In this document: positions 33,516 through 42,623 of the stretch, one piece after another
Layout of the letters: every line of letters begins with the position of its first letter
Numbering within the stretch: position 1 is the stretch's first letter
Assembly (NCBI GenBank): GCA_030587365.1
Contig: JAUQZE010000041.1
Coordinates: forward strand, 1-64,000
DNA: 64,000 bases
Direction: 5' to 3'
From: Candidatus Freyarchaeota archaeon
GTDB taxonomy: Archaea; Asgardarchaeota; Jordiarchaeia; Jordiarchaeales; Jordiarchaeaceae
Notes under the pieces: model-generated
Told to the model about the DNA's origin: nothing
What the model saw: the letters and a program-made list of their open reading frames with translations, nothing else
The model's database searches: none
Made by a program: the position numbers and the translations under genes

Positions 33516-35477
33516 TTGGAGGTGCCAAGAATAAAAGAACTAATTAGCAGAGAAAAGGGCAAAAAAGTCGTAATGCTAGGAAACGAAGCCATGGCAAGAG
33601 GTGCACTAGAAGCCGGAATAGGATTCGCGAGCACATACCCAGGAACCCCCGCAAGCGAAGTTGGAGACAGCATCGCCGAAATAGCCCAAGATTTACCGGG
33701 ACTAACGTTCCAGTACTCAACCAACGAATACGTAGCACTGGAGAATGCAATCGGAGCCAGCTGGGCCGGAGTCCGATCACTCTGCACCATGAAGATGGTC
33801 GGAATGAATGTTGCAGCCGACCCCCTGTTTACATTAGCGTACAGTGGTGTCGTCGGGGGGCTCGTTGTAATTAACGGTGGAGATCCCAGTGCATCGTCCA
33901 GCACGAATGAACAGGACAACAGATACTATGGATTGCACGCCCGCATTCCGGTTGTGGAACCCTCAAGTACGCAGGAGAGCAAGGATTTTGTGGTTGAGTC
34001 GTTTAACATATCTGAGAAATATGATGTGCCAGTAATTGTGAACAGCACCGCTAGGGCTTGTCACGCGGTAGGGGTTGTGGAACTCGGAGAACTTAAGGAC
34101 CCGCCAAAGGAGGGATACTTCAAGAAAAACTGGGCAAAATATTACAACGCCCAGGTGCTGACGGTAATGAACCATCAGAAACTAATTGGTAATCAGAACA
34201 AAATGATACAGGAATATGCCCCAGTCACTAAACTGAATAAAATACTTCCTGGCGATTCTAAAACAGGAATAATAACATCGGGAATGTCTTACGACTATAC
34301 TCTGGAAGCCTTGAACAGTCTTGGAATTCACGATGTGCCCATCCTTAAACTCGGATTAGTGTATCCTCTCTCACCTAAACAGATCACAGATTTTGCATCA
34401 AATCTAGACCAAGTTGTTATAATGGAGGAATTAGACCCCTTCCTTGAGGGAGAAGTCAAAAAGATAGCTTATGACCAGGGGCTAGAGATCCCGATTAGAG
34501 GTAAGGAGCTCTTCCCGTCGGCAGGAGAACTAAATACAGATATAGCGATGCAGGCCTACGCTAAGGCGTTTGACAAAGTACCGCCCATAAACATGGACGA
34601 ACTAAACTTGAAGGTATTTGGGGCAGCGGTAATACTGCCTATGAGAACCCCAGCCATGTGTCCGGGCTGTCCACACAGAGCCACGTACTACGCTATCAAA
34701 AAGGCGGTTGAAGGCAAGGGCTATGATGTGGTGTGGTCTAACGACATTGGTTGTTACGCTATGGGAGCTTTGCCTCCATTCCAGATGGGTGATTTGATGA
34801 CCTGTATGTCTGCGGGTGAGAGCATTGCTTCGGGCATGAGTTATAAGACTAAGAAACAGAAGACGGTGGCTTTTATCGGGGATTCAACCTTCTTGCATAC
34901 GGGTATTCCAGGACTTTTAAACGCTGTCTGGAATGATGCAGATTTACTTTTGGTTATTATGGATAACCGGTGGACAGCTATGACCGGTCACCAGCCTACT
35001 CCCGCAACGGGTATTAACTGGTCTGGTAAGAAGGCCAAGTCTGTGAATCTTAGGGACATCGTAACCTCTCTGGGTGTTGATTATGTACGCATGGCCGATC
35101 CATTTAATGTTAAGAACACGATTGCGATATTCGAGGAAGCTCTGAAGAAGACCGGCGTCCGTGTGGTTATTTCTCAGCAGGAGTGTCTTTTGGAGACTAG
35201 GAGACGCAACAGGGCGGCTATAGAAGAACGTAAGGAGAAAGGTGTCAGACAGTATATCGATGTTAATGAGGATGCCTGCATCTTCTGCGAGGAGTGCATC
35301 AAGGAGTTTGGCTGCCCAGCGATGACGGTTACAGAGTTTGAGGGTGAGAAAGTTTCCCACATTGATATGTCCAGATGCGTAGAGTGCATGGTATGCAAAC
35401 ATCTCTGCAAGGGTTGCGCTATCAGTGTCACTAAGGTTTACCCAGGTAAAACTATTCTGGAGGAAAAGAGTAAATGA
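33516..35477 (+). CDS. iorA: Indolepyruvate:ferredoxin oxidoreductase, alpha subunit
   Basis: A 653-residue thiamine-diphosphate 2-oxoacid oxidoreductase subunit that decarboxylates aryl pyruvates from aromatic amino acids to aryl-acetyl-CoA and reduces ferredoxin. The N-terminal PFOR-type domain contains STYPGTPASEVGD; the TPP-binding region has CPGCPHRATYYAI, SNDIGCYAMG and the GDSTFLHTGIPGLLNAVWN block. The C-terminus carries two ferredoxin-like clusters in CIFCEECIKEFGCPA and CVECMVCKHLCKGCA. The annotated start is TTG 33516, which overlaps the GGAGGTG; GTG 33522 is an alternative. It overlaps iorB by four bases (ATGA), so they are translationally coupled. Confidence 0.95.
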   Translation: MEVPRIKELISREKGKKVVMLGNEAMARGALEAGIGFASTYPGTPASEVGDSIAEIAQDLPGLTFQYSTNEYVALENAIGASWAGVRSLCTMKMVGMNVAADPLFTLAYSGVVGGLVVINGGDPSASSSTNEQDNRYYGLHARIPVVEPSSTQESKDFVVESFNISEKYDVPVIVNSTARACHAVGVVELGELKDPPKEGYFKKNWAKYYNAQVLTVMNHQKLIGNQNKMIQEYAPVTKLNKILPGDSKTGIITSGMSYDYTLEALNSLGIHDVPILKLGLVYPLSPKQITDFASNLDQVVIMEELDPFLEGEVKKIAYDQGLEIPIRGKELFPSAGELNTDIAMQAYAKAFDKVPPINMDELNLKVFGAAVILPMRTPAMCPGCPHRATYYAIKKAVEGKGYDVVWSNDIGCYAMGALPPFQMGDLMTCMSAGESIASGMSYKTKKQKTVAFIGDSTFLHTGIPGLLNAVWNDADLLLVIMDNRWTAMTGHQPTPATGINWSGKKAKSVNLRDIVTSLGVDYVRMADPFNVKNTIAIFEEALKKTGVRVVISQQECLLETRRRNRAAIEERKEKGVRQYIDVNEDACIFCEECIKEFGCPAMTVTEFEGEKVSHIDMSRCVECMVCKHLCKGCAISVTKVYPGKTILEEKSK

Positions 35478-36118
35478 GAAAGGTCAACGTTTACATCTGT
35501 GGTGTAGGTGGGCAGGGAACCATGACTTTGGGTCTGCTTTTGAAGCAGGCTGGTGTGCTTGAGAATATGGTGGTTACTGGCACGGAGTCTCGAGGTGCTT
35601 CCCAGCGTGAGGGTGCTGTGGACAGCCATGTAAGGTTCGCAGTTTTTGAGCCTGATGAGGAGTTTGATGAGCGTAAGTCGATTCACTCGCCTCTCATTCC
35701 CACCCGCCAAGCTGACCTATATTTGAGCATGGAACTGGCGGAAACGCTGCGTAACATTAAGTACGTTTCCGAAGACGGCACCATTGTAATGAACAGGTAT
35801 GAGATCTGGCCCCCCACTGTGAGAACTGGTGAAGCACAGTACCCCACCATTGAGCAGGTTCTAGAGAATGTGAAGAAGTTTAACAAAAACGTGTACGTGG
35901 TTAATGCCAACAAGTTGTCAGAGGAAAAATATGGGGATTACTCCGGGGTTAACATGATCTTTCTAGGCGTCGCTATGGCTACCGGAAAGATTCCGGTGAA
36001 AATAAAAACCATTGAGAAAATTATCAGGGAGCAGATGTGGAAACCAGAGAAGAGCATCGAGCAGTTCAGGTTCGGCCTTGAAGAAGGAAAAAAGATTTTA
36101 GCCGCAGGACCCGCATAA
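35474..36118 (+). CDS. iorB: Indolepyruvate:ferredoxin oxidoreductase, beta subunit
   Basis: A 214-residue pyruvate-ferredoxin oxidoreductase gamma-type domain protein. It begins with the glycine-rich VNVYICGVGGQGTMTLGLLL and continues with the TESRGASQREGAVDSHVRF segment typical of IorB. It pairs with iorA, whose stop codon overlaps its ATG. It carries the CoA/2-oxoacid side of the enzyme. A T-rich/AT-rich region follows, consistent with the end of the operon. Confidence 0.94.
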   Translation: MRKVNVYICGVGGQGTMTLGLLLKQAGVLENMVVTGTESRGASQREGAVDSHVRFAVFEPDEEFDERKSIHSPLIPTRQADLYLSMELAETLRNIKYVSEDGTIVMNRYEIWPPTVRTGEAQYPTIEQVLENVKKFNKNVYVVNANKLSEEKYGDYSGVNMIFLGVAMATGKIPVKIKTIEKIIREQMWKPEKSIEQFRFGLEEGKKILAAGPA

Positions 36119-36309
36119 TTCCATTTTTAAAGTAAAAATTTTATTGGGATAATATCCCAGCCTTATTTTTTATCGCGAACTGATAGAATATCCTACTTTT
36201 ATTAGTTATTTTTGATTTCCGGAAAAGTTGATTAAATCATATTTTTCGAGTTCTATTTTTGAAAGAGAATTAAAATTAATTTCCAACCCGAGAGTATGTG
36301 ATTTTCAGT

Positions 36310-37413
36310 TTAATGTGTGGGGCTGATTTCCATTATATGGATTTCTCTTTTCTCGAGCTCCTTCACTAATTTGTTGATGTCTAGGTCGGGACAACCTTCA
36401 GGTGGGAAAACTCCTGCTGTGCTTATTTCTCCCTTGGCAATCAGCTGGGCTGCTATGGATGCGGGTGCTGAGGTTAATTTTGCAACCGCTCCCACAACGG
36501 CATAGGACAGATGGGTGGGTTCTCTTTTCTTTAAACCTGTGACATCGCTTCTGAATGATGAGAGGATTTCTCTCTTCTCTGTCTCGCCGGTGAGGAGAGG
36601 TAGGATCTTCAGAAAGAACTTGCTGACAAGTTTAACAAGTTTAACGGTTTTCAAAGGAAGAATTTTATCTATAACTCTTGTTAATTGCACATCAGACTCG
36701 GGGAGTATGCCTCCCTTGCACACGGCTACGTCTGTGCTTATGTACCTCGGGATTGTTACTGGTTCTGGATGTCCGACATGGTAAACGGGAACGAATCCAC
36801 ATGGGTCGGGGAATCTGGCAAGCTCCCTTTCCGTGAGGGCTTTAAATTTTGTCCATTCCCCATTTCTGTAGGTGGGAATCTTCCCCATAGCAATGTGTGC
36901 CCAGTGCATCAATTGGCCGAGACCAATTGTTTCACCAGTATCCTCGTACCATAAGACCCTTACTGAACTAACCTCGTCCAGCTTCTCCGCCCCGATTTTC
37001 GCCATAATGTTGGTCAAGCCGGGAGAAGCACCCATATTGATGAGGAATGTTAACCCTTCCCTTTTCACTATTTTATTCAGGTTAAGGAGACTTAGGGTCA
37101 CGTCGTGGTCATCGCAAATATCTAAGTAGTTTATTCCTGCCTGGATAGCAGCCTTAGGAACCAAATCACCGAACTCAAAGTAGGGCCCAATGTTATTTAC
37201 TACCAATTTGTGACCCTTGAGAAATTCTACAAGTGTATCAAAATCCCTCACGTCAACCTTCAGGAAGGAGGCTTTCTTACCCAAGTTTTTAGCAAGCAGT
37301 CTTCCTTCTCTCTCCCTGAGGTCAGCTATTGTAACACTAAAACCACTGTCCACAAGATCTGCGGCAATAAATTTTCCAATCTCTCCACAACCACCCAAAA
37401 CTGCGATACTCAT
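36310..37413 (-). CDS. Saccharopine dehydrogenase-like oxidoreductase
   Basis: A 367-residue protein from the ATG at 37413 (MSIAVLGG), the natural start at the Rossmann strand; the frame extends to 37446. The NAD-binding loop is VLGGCGEIGKFIAADLV, followed by SVTIADLRERE and a VNNIGPYFEFGDLVPKAAI segment characteristic of the saccharopine dehydrogenase family (N.igPy...g..v..Aci). Family members reduce imines of lysine, polyamine or other amino acids. Gly-rich GGAKP-type lysine-binding residues cannot be verified. It is an isolated minus-strand gene, facing iorB, with about 190 bp between stop codons. Confidence 0.82.
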   Translation of the reverse strand: MSIAVLGGCGEIGKFIAADLVDSGFSVTIADLREREGRLLAKNLGKKASFLKVDVRDFDTLVEFLKGHKLVVNNIGPYFEFGDLVPKAAIQAGINYLDICDDHDVTLSLLNLNKIVKREGLTFLINMGASPGLTNIMAKIGAEKLDEVSSVRVLWYEDTGETIGLGQLMHWAHIAMGKIPTYRNGEWTKFKALTERELARFPDPCGFVPVYHVGHPEPVTIPRYISTDVAVCKGGILPESDVQLTRVIDKILPLKTVKLVKLVSKFFLKILPLLTGETEKREILSSFRSDVTGLKKREPTHLSYAVVGAVAKLTSAPASIAAQLIAKGEISTAGVFPPEGCPDLDINKLVKELEKREIHIMEISPTH

Positions 37414-37593
37414 ATCCACACCCCAAATCGGCTGAAAAGATATCATCTCATGTGATAACTTAATCAGTATTCCTCTTTTTATTGTTTTGTTCTAAAAAGT
37501 TTATGTTAACTTAGCGGAAGCTAAGGGAAGAGTTGGGGCAAACGTCTTTAAAGGAGTCAATTAATTGCTTATCAAATTCTATTCATTCTCGAA

Positions 37594-38070
37594 TCATTTC
37601 GCATAATCCGGCCTGAAACTTGTTTTTGTTAGGTTGCATTCACTAGTTGCAATGATATTCCCGTCCATATCGTGGATTTCCGCTGTTGCGTGTACAATTT
37701 TCCTCCCTTCGCGTGCGATACGTCCCTTAACTCGAACATTCTCGCCCACTTTTACCCTTCCTAAGTAGTCTGCGTGAAAATCGATGCCTATCAAAAATCC
37801 TTCGTATCCTAGGGTTGCGCATACTATTCCAATGGTGTCATCCATTAGAGCGCATTGCATTCCGCCGTGTAAAATTCCAGTAGGGTTAGCCATTTCGGGG
37901 CGAACAACGAATTCTAATTCCATCTCTCCGCGTTTGACATCTATGATAGTTCCATTTAACCATTTTGTAAAGGGCGGAACAGGAAAATCTTTTAATTCTT
38001 TACCCTTCATTGCTATAAAGAATTCCACCATCTGCTCGGATCTTTTTTTAACTTCGTCCTGTTCGTTTGG
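37594..38070 (-). CDS. Hotdog-fold thioesterase (PaaI/YbgC-like)
   Basis: A protein of 158 residues from the ATG at 38070 (MPNEQDEVKKR), which follows GAGGGGATAT. The central HGGMQCALMDDTIGIVCA is the hotdog-fold helix with HGG and a downstream Asp, the pattern of PaaI-type acyl-CoA thioesterases. Downstream sequence DYLGRVKVGENVRVKGRI matches strands of the same domain. It probably hydrolyses an acyl-CoA, perhaps an aryl-acetyl-CoA as PaaI does, which would suit the nearby IorAB; that link is by proximity and not by operon structure. Confidence 0.85.
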   Translation of the reverse strand, partial: PNEQDEVKKRSEQMVEFFIAMKGKELKDFPVPPFTKWLNGTIIDVKRGEMELEFVVRPEMANPTGILHGGMQCALMDDTIGIVCATLGYEGFLIGIDFHADYLGRVKVGENVRVKGRIAREGRKIVHATAEIHDMDGNIIATSECNLTKTSFRPDYAK

Positions 38071-38204
38071 CATAGATATCCCCTCTATTATTTTTACACT
38101 TAAATTTCTAATGTTAATAAGCAACTAAAAAGTATTTTCATAGGACATTATAAAGATTTGAGCTAGAAAATAGTCAAACCGCTTTAATTGTTGATCTTTG
38201 TATC

Positions 38205-38891
38205 CTAAATTTTTCGAAGCCCCTTATGGTTAGGGCAGACCTTTCGACAAATGTTGCACGAGAGAACCCATCCACCGCCATCCGTGCGAGAGATAGAGCG
38301 TTCTCTGCAAAGTTTTTGATTAATGGTTACCCCATCAAGAGCATGTTGTGGGCATGAGTCTATGCACAATGTGCATTCAGGAATACAGCCCTCATAAGAA
38401 GCAAGGGGGTCCTGCTCTAGATTTATGGATACCAGAATAGCACCGAGCCAGATCATGTTTCCATATTTATCATTTATGAGAAGGGTGTTCTTTCCAATTA
38501 CTCCAAGACCCGCTAGTTGCCCCGCATGTTTCAATGAGAGAATACCTCTCCCATGTTTTTTATCTGGATCCCAGTATTCGTAAGGGTCAGCGGAAGGTAT
38601 GGGAATTGATAGAATATCTTCTCTTTCTAGCCACTGGGATAGATGAAACGCGATTCCGTCTAGTTTATTCACCATCATGTTTCTTATGAAGGTGTATGGA
38701 ACGTTAGTTCTTGCTTGGAGGGTGCTCAGGGGAAAATGGGATGCAAAGACGATCACTGACTTGCAATCAGGATAGATATCACAGGGATGGAAACCCTTTG
38801 GAGCATCTGCGAACCGGGCTACAGGAGCAATCCCACAGATATCTGCTCCTTCTTGAACTGCTCTCTCCTTAATTATTTTGGAAGTGATCAT
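38205..38891 (-). CDS. Double [4Fe-4S] protein, epoxyqueuosine reductase-like
   Basis: A 228-residue protein whose C-terminal half has two ferredoxin-type clusters, CIPECTLCIDSCPQHAL and CNICRKVCPNH, linked by GVTINQKLC. The N-terminal half (IKERAVQEGADICGIAPVARF, NMMVNKLDGIAFHLSQWLE) is the QueG-type cobalamin-reductase-like domain in shortened form. QueG itself is about 350 residues and contains HEAT repeats that are missing here, so this is a short family member often annotated as an iron-sulfur protein of uncertain substrate. An archaeal queuosine role is not implied. Confidence 0.78.
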   Translation of the reverse strand: MITSKIIKERAVQEGADICGIAPVARFADAPKGFHPCDIYPDCKSVIVFASHFPLSTLQARTNVPYTFIRNMMVNKLDGIAFHLSQWLEREDILSIPIPSADPYEYWDPDKKHGRGILSLKHAGQLAGLGVIGKNTLLINDKYGNMIWLGAILVSINLEQDPLASYEGCIPECTLCIDSCPQHALDGVTINQKLCRERSISRTDGGGWVLSCNICRKVCPNHKGLRKI

Positions 38892-38977
38892 AGTCCAACC
38901 TCTGGGCTATTTGAGTGGTGCAGCCCTAAAAACATTGTTTTAAAAACTGCTTTGGACGTATCAATTGTAGTACTTTA

Positions 38978-39240
38978 ATTTTACGGGCTGGGCGCCGTCC
39001 ATATTGCACCCACTAGGGTTTAGGGCCGGAGACCGCTTAAGGGAGGCCCGCGTCTTCCAGAACTGAAGGAGGGAGGTAGATACAGAATCGAGCATAACAA
39101 TCACGGGGTCGTCACAACTCGAAACATTTAGGTTCTCAAGGTTCTCCGATTCGGTGGAAGACGTAGGGAGCAATATGTTGAAGCCCACTGCGAGCTGAGG
39201 AACAGGAAGCGGGCATTCAGACCCGCCCGCATAACCTCAA
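38978..39240. ncRNA. GC-rich structured-RNA candidate, family unknown
   Basis: An island of distinctly higher G+C within an AT-rich intergenic stretch (38892-39516). Its ends can pair: GGGC-U-GGG (38985-38992) with CCCGCCC (39222-39228). Further in, CATATTGC-A-CCC (39000-39011) pairs with GGG-A-GCAATATG (39166-39177). A competing local hairpin forms GCGGG (39209-39213) with CCCGC (39222-39226). A rod-like fold of about 245 bases would fit a 7S/SRP-like or RNase P-like RNA in size, but none of the signature sequences (GGAAAGUCC, ACAGAA, GNAR-UGUAA) was found. No coding function was recognised on either strand. Confidence 0.4.
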
Positions 39241-39516
39241 TCACCCCCTTCACTAACAAGGAACATAGAGTCTTCTCAATTTATATCAACTCAAGATGAA
39301 CTTGAATATCATTTATCAATGTTAAGACAAAGTTTAGATATTATAGAATCTCATGAAGGATGGAAATCTACACTTAGAAGTATAGGTTTCTAAGAAAATG
39401 CCAAAATGGGAGATTATTAAAAAAAGGGAATGAAGCGAATTTGAACAAATAAACAAATTTATTAATTATGTAATATTAAGAAAATTTGAACACATTATGA
39501 AGCTGGTTATGTTAAA

Positions 39517-40086
39517 ATGAAAGTACTTGCAATAAATGGTAGCCCTCGTCCAAGGGGAAATACCTTTCAGTTAATTGAAATGGTTTTTGACGCAATAAAA
39601 GAAGAAGATAATACAGTAGAAACTGAAATAATACAATTAGCGGGAAAAACAATAAACTCATGCTTGTCTTGTTTTCAATGCATTAAAAATAGAGATAATA
39701 AGTGTGCTCAAAAAGATGATCTTAATGAAATATACGCTAAAATGGTCGAAGCAGATGCAATTATACTTGCAGCACCAGTATATTTTGGTGATGCTACAGG
39801 AAAAATGAGATGTTTTATTGAGAGAGCAGGTTTTGTCGCTACGGCAAATGATAGACCATTAACAAGAAAAATTGGTGCCGCAGTCGTAGCAAAAAGGAGG
39901 CAAGGTGGAATTCAAGCTTTAAATACGATGAATTTCTTTTTTTATATAAGCGGGATGATTATTGTAGGTTATGGTATAGGAATTGGTACATTTCCTGGTG
40001 AAGTTCAAAACGATTCTGAAGGAAAAACAGATATGAAGATGCTGGGAAAAGATATTGCGTGGCTTTTAAATAAAATTCATAATTAA
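39517..40086 (+). CDS. NADPH-dependent FMN reductase / iron-sulfur flavoprotein-like
   Basis: A 189-residue flavodoxin-fold protein. The FMN-phosphate loop is INGSPRPRGNTFQLIE at the N-terminus. The segment SCLSCFQCIKNRDNKC has the compact cysteine cluster that binds a [4Fe-4S] in iron-sulfur flavoproteins of anaerobic archaea. PVYFGDATGKMRCFIERAG is the usual lid over FMN. It transfers electrons between NAD(P)H or ferredoxin and small acceptors; the partner is unknown. Translation starts at the ATG at 39517 after an AT-rich leader. Codon use is AT-biased relative to the metabolic genes. Confidence 0.87.
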   Translation: MKVLAINGSPRPRGNTFQLIEMVFDAIKEEDNTVETEIIQLAGKTINSCLSCFQCIKNRDNKCAQKDDLNEIYAKMVEADAIILAAPVYFGDATGKMRCFIERAGFVATANDRPLTRKIGAAVVAKRRQGGIQALNTMNFFFYISGMIIVGYGIGIGTFPGEVQNDSEGKTDMKMLGKDIAWLLNKIHN

Positions 40087-40235
40087 TTTTTTTGTAACTT
40101 TAAAAATAAATAAATTATTAGAGAGCAGGAAGTCCACTAAAAGGATATGCAAGATATAATCTAGGGTGTAGAACATTGGTTTTTATCGATACGTGGGGTG
40201 GCACCTCAAAATGTTATTACTTCTAAAGGGATTTT

Positions 40236-41474
40236 TTATGTGAAGCAGTATTTTGTTTTGCTGTATTCTTTTTTGAATTGGATTACTTCTTCTCTTACTT
40301 TTTCGGGTTTTTCACCTTTTATTATTACTCTGGTTATTAGGTTAGCGATGTGTTCCATTTCGCTTTCATTCATTCCGGTTCTGGTGCATTCTTGGACTCC
40401 TAGTCGGATGCCTGAAGGATCATCAGTGTCTTCGTTATTGTCCCAGGGTAGGAGGTTTTTGTTGCAGATTATGTTTGCTCTTTCAAGTGTTTCAGCTACG
40501 GTTTTCCCACCCTCGTTTTCTCTCACGTCAACTACCACTTGGTGGGACTCTGTGAAACCCTTATGTTCGCAGAGAACCTTGAAGCCCATTTCGTATAGGC
40601 TGCTGGCTAGTTTCTTGGAGTTCTTCACTGTCTGATCCGCGTATTTTTCTCCGAACTCCAGCATCTCAATTAGGGTTATTGCCAGGGAGGGAAGTCGGAA
40701 TAGGTGGTGATTGGAAATCAGTCCCGGTAGAATGGCTTGTGCCACTTGCTTTGATATCTTTTCGTTGTCCGTATAAACCATGCCGCCCTGAGGGCCGGGA
40801 AATGTTTTGTGGCTTGATGAGGCGACCACGTCGGCTCCCTCTCTCAGGGGGTCTTGAAATCTCTTTCCTGCAATCAGTCCTAAAACGTGGGCTGCGTCAT
40901 ACAAAATTTTGGTGTCGTCTAATACTTCTTTAATCTCTTTTACTGGATGGGGGAACAGAAACAGGCTTCCTCCTAGTACGACTAGTTTGATTTTCTCCTT
41001 TTTGACTTTTTTTAATTTTTCTGCATCAATGTTCATTTCTTTGGAGTCGAATGGCATGTTTAGGGTTTTTAGGCCTCTTACTCCTGCGGTTCCAACTATG
41101 GAGTGGCTGATGTGTCCTCCATCAGGAATTTTCAGGTTTGCTATTTTGTCTCCGGGTTCGGTTAGGGCTGCGAAAACACAGAGATTCGCAATCATTCCGG
41201 ATATTGGTCGGGGATCGTAATGTTTGCATCGGAAGAGTTTATTGCCCAAATCTATTACTAGGGTTTCTATCTCATCCACGTACTTTGTTCCTTGATAGTG
41301 TCTTTTGTAGGGTAAGCCTTCGGCGTAGCGGTGCATCATATCGGAACTAAAAACTTCTATGGCTAGAGGACTCATTATGTTCTCGCTTGCGATTAGATTT
41401 ATGCATTCCTTTTTTCTCCAAGTGTCCTGTTTCTCTACTACTTCCAGAACTTTCAGAAGCTGTTGCTTGCACAT
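40236..41474 (-). CDS. glyA: Serine hydroxymethyltransferase, archaeal type
   Basis: A 412-residue PLP enzyme that exchanges a one-carbon unit between serine/glycine and the pterin carrier. The PLP-lysine region is SSSHKTFPGPQGG, preceded by the aspartate of ILYDAAHVLGLI. Other family segments are NLIASENIMSP, GLPYKRHYQGTKYVDEIE and IRLGVQECTRTGM. Length and sequence fit archaeal SHMT. The gene is isolated, with about 530 bp of non-coding sequence upstream (41475-42007). The ATG at 41474 fits family starts. Confidence 0.9.
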   Translation of the reverse strand: MCKQQLLKVLEVVEKQDTWRKKECINLIASENIMSPLAIEVFSSDMMHRYAEGLPYKRHYQGTKYVDEIETLVIDLGNKLFRCKHYDPRPISGMIANLCVFAALTEPGDKIANLKIPDGGHISHSIVGTAGVRGLKTLNMPFDSKEMNIDAEKLKKVKKEKIKLVVLGGSLFLFPHPVKEIKEVLDDTKILYDAAHVLGLIAGKRFQDPLREGADVVASSSHKTFPGPQGGMVYTDNEKISKQVAQAILPGLISNHHLFRLPSLAITLIEMLEFGEKYADQTVKNSKKLASSLYEMGFKVLCEHKGFTESHQVVVDVRENEGGKTVAETLERANIICNKNLLPWDNNEDTDDPSGIRLGVQECTRTGMNESEMEHIANLITRVIIKGEKPEKVREEVIQFKKEYSKTKYCFT

Positions 41475-42007
41475 GTTTCATTTCTCCAATAAAAGAGTAG
41501 TGAGACTAAATGGAATAGATATTAAAAATATATCTCTTATAGAAATATGCTAAATCAACGGTTGTAATTAATTAAAAATATAAGGTTTCAGAATAACATC
41601 TTCCTAGTTTATAATAGATGATGAAACCGGATAATGGCTTCATTAATTTTTAAAAAGAGGTTTTTTCAAGAAAAAGCAGATTGCACCTTATATTTATATT
41701 ACGTGGGGATCGAATATCCGGTTTTATCTAAATAAAAAATAATATCGTTCTAAGACTGCTTTTAGCGGAGTTGACCAGAATAAGGATATTTTAAATTTCA
41801 TCTATCCATGCGACAGAATGAGGACATTACTCTGGTCAATTTTTCCGCAAGCATCTTAGGATTTTGATTGATTTACGGTTAACCTTAAGCTTCTTTGAAT
41901 GATATGATAATTCTATTGGTTTGCAACTACTACTCTATCTACTTTTAGCGGACCTTTTCTGTTTCCGTTTTTTAGAGGTGGACTATTGTTTGTAAAAATA
42001 AGTATTT
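41475..42007. other. Intergenic region with an inverted repeat, no gene seen
   Basis: This 533 bp stretch is AT-rich with no open frame of note. TTGACCAGA (41771-41779) and TCTGGTCAA (41831-41839) form a nine-base inverted repeat separated by 51 bases. GCTTCTTTGAATGATATGATAATTC at about 41888-41912 resembles the 3' flanks of the two longin-like genes (43183-43208 and near 45920). Confidence 0.5.
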
Positions 42008-42160
42008 TTATTTAGCTAGTTTTAATATGTCGTTTCGGTTATACTGATTAAAATTTCCGCAGTTATTACAGATGAATCCTCTTGTATAACATTCCTCACA
42101 CTCGCAGTTTAATTTGTTATAGGTTAGACATTTTTTACAAATCGCGTAGATGATTTCCAT
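42008..42160 (-). CDS. Small cysteine-rich zinc-ribbon-like protein (50 aa)
   Basis: A 50-residue protein starting at the ATG at 42160, which is preceded by AGGAG at good spacing; the longer frame to 42283 extends into a leader that is homologous to that of the longin gene at 46473 and is probably not translated in this frame. It contains eight cysteines arranged CKKC, CECEEC and CNNC over 30 residues, typical of small zinc fingers. No family recognised. It occupies the place of a longin-like coding region between repeated flanks. Confidence 0.5.
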   Translation of the reverse strand: MEIIYAICKKCLTYNKLNCECEECYTRGFICNNCGNFNQYNRNDILKLAK

Positions 42161-42312
42161 ACACGAATCTCCTGTGTATTTTTTATGGTTGTCCCGAATT
42201 GTTTGGGAAGACTTCTTTTCTGGTTCAAATGTCATAGAGAGAAGTGGGACATTTCTTGAGGAATAATTTCCTTCGCTGTCCAACCCTTTAATGTGGATGT
42301 ATCTATTTTAAT

Positions 42313-42448
42313 TGACGAAAAACTATTTAATAAATATTCCTTATATAATTTATTACTATTCTGATAAAATTCATTATAAATTATACGTTTTAACGGCAAT
42401 TACACAATATTCTAATAATTTTAACAAAAAACTCCATAATCGGTATAG
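42313..42448 (-). repeat. Triplicated upstream repeat, copy 1
   Basis: An AT-rich block with ACTATTTAATAAA near its left end and TTCATTATAAATTATACG in the middle, aligning with 43829-43957 and 46654-46780. Copies 2 and 3 lie upstream of the two longin-like genes; this copy lies upstream of the 50-residue zinc-ribbon gene. Probably promoter sequence on the minus strand. Confidence 0.7.
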
Positions 42449-42476
42449 TATTTTTATGACTTCCCAGAAACGAGAA

Positions 42477-42623
42477 TCAGGAAGAAATGGTTCTCCTTAA
42501 ACCTCTATCGTCAGCGGGTATAGCCTCTAATTTTTGCATTCCTCTAACCATAGTCATTTCCGCTGTCCAACCCCCGATTCCCCGTATTTCACTAAGTTCA
42601 TTAATAATTTCGTTTATATCCTC
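42477..42623 (-). pseudogene. Fragment of an AlkA/HhH-GPD DNA glycosylase
   Basis: Forty-eight codons ending at 42477 encode the helix-hairpin-helix and catalytic core of a 3-methyladenine DNA glycosylase II-type enzyme: EIRGIGGWTAEMTMVRGM, the HhH-G motif, and PADDRGLRRTIS, with the catalytic Asp in the family P-A-D-D. The N-terminal two thirds is missing because the zinc-ribbon gene copy 2 begins in its place at about 42620, and the C-terminal domain is also lost after ISS-stop. It is therefore a relic interrupted by a duplication. Confidence 0.72.

Noticed and set aside
39000..39180. Identification of the GC-rich element as SRP or RNase P RNA
   Set aside because: Size fits, but the signature sequences of both families were not found.
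38961..39188. A 75-residue minus-strand frame inside the GC-rich element
   Set aside because: It has no family resemblance and sits inside base-paired sequence better explained as RNA.
41771..41839. Inverted repeat TTGACCAGA...TCTGGTCAA as a transposon end
   Set aside because: Only nine bases, with no transposase or target duplication between or around it.
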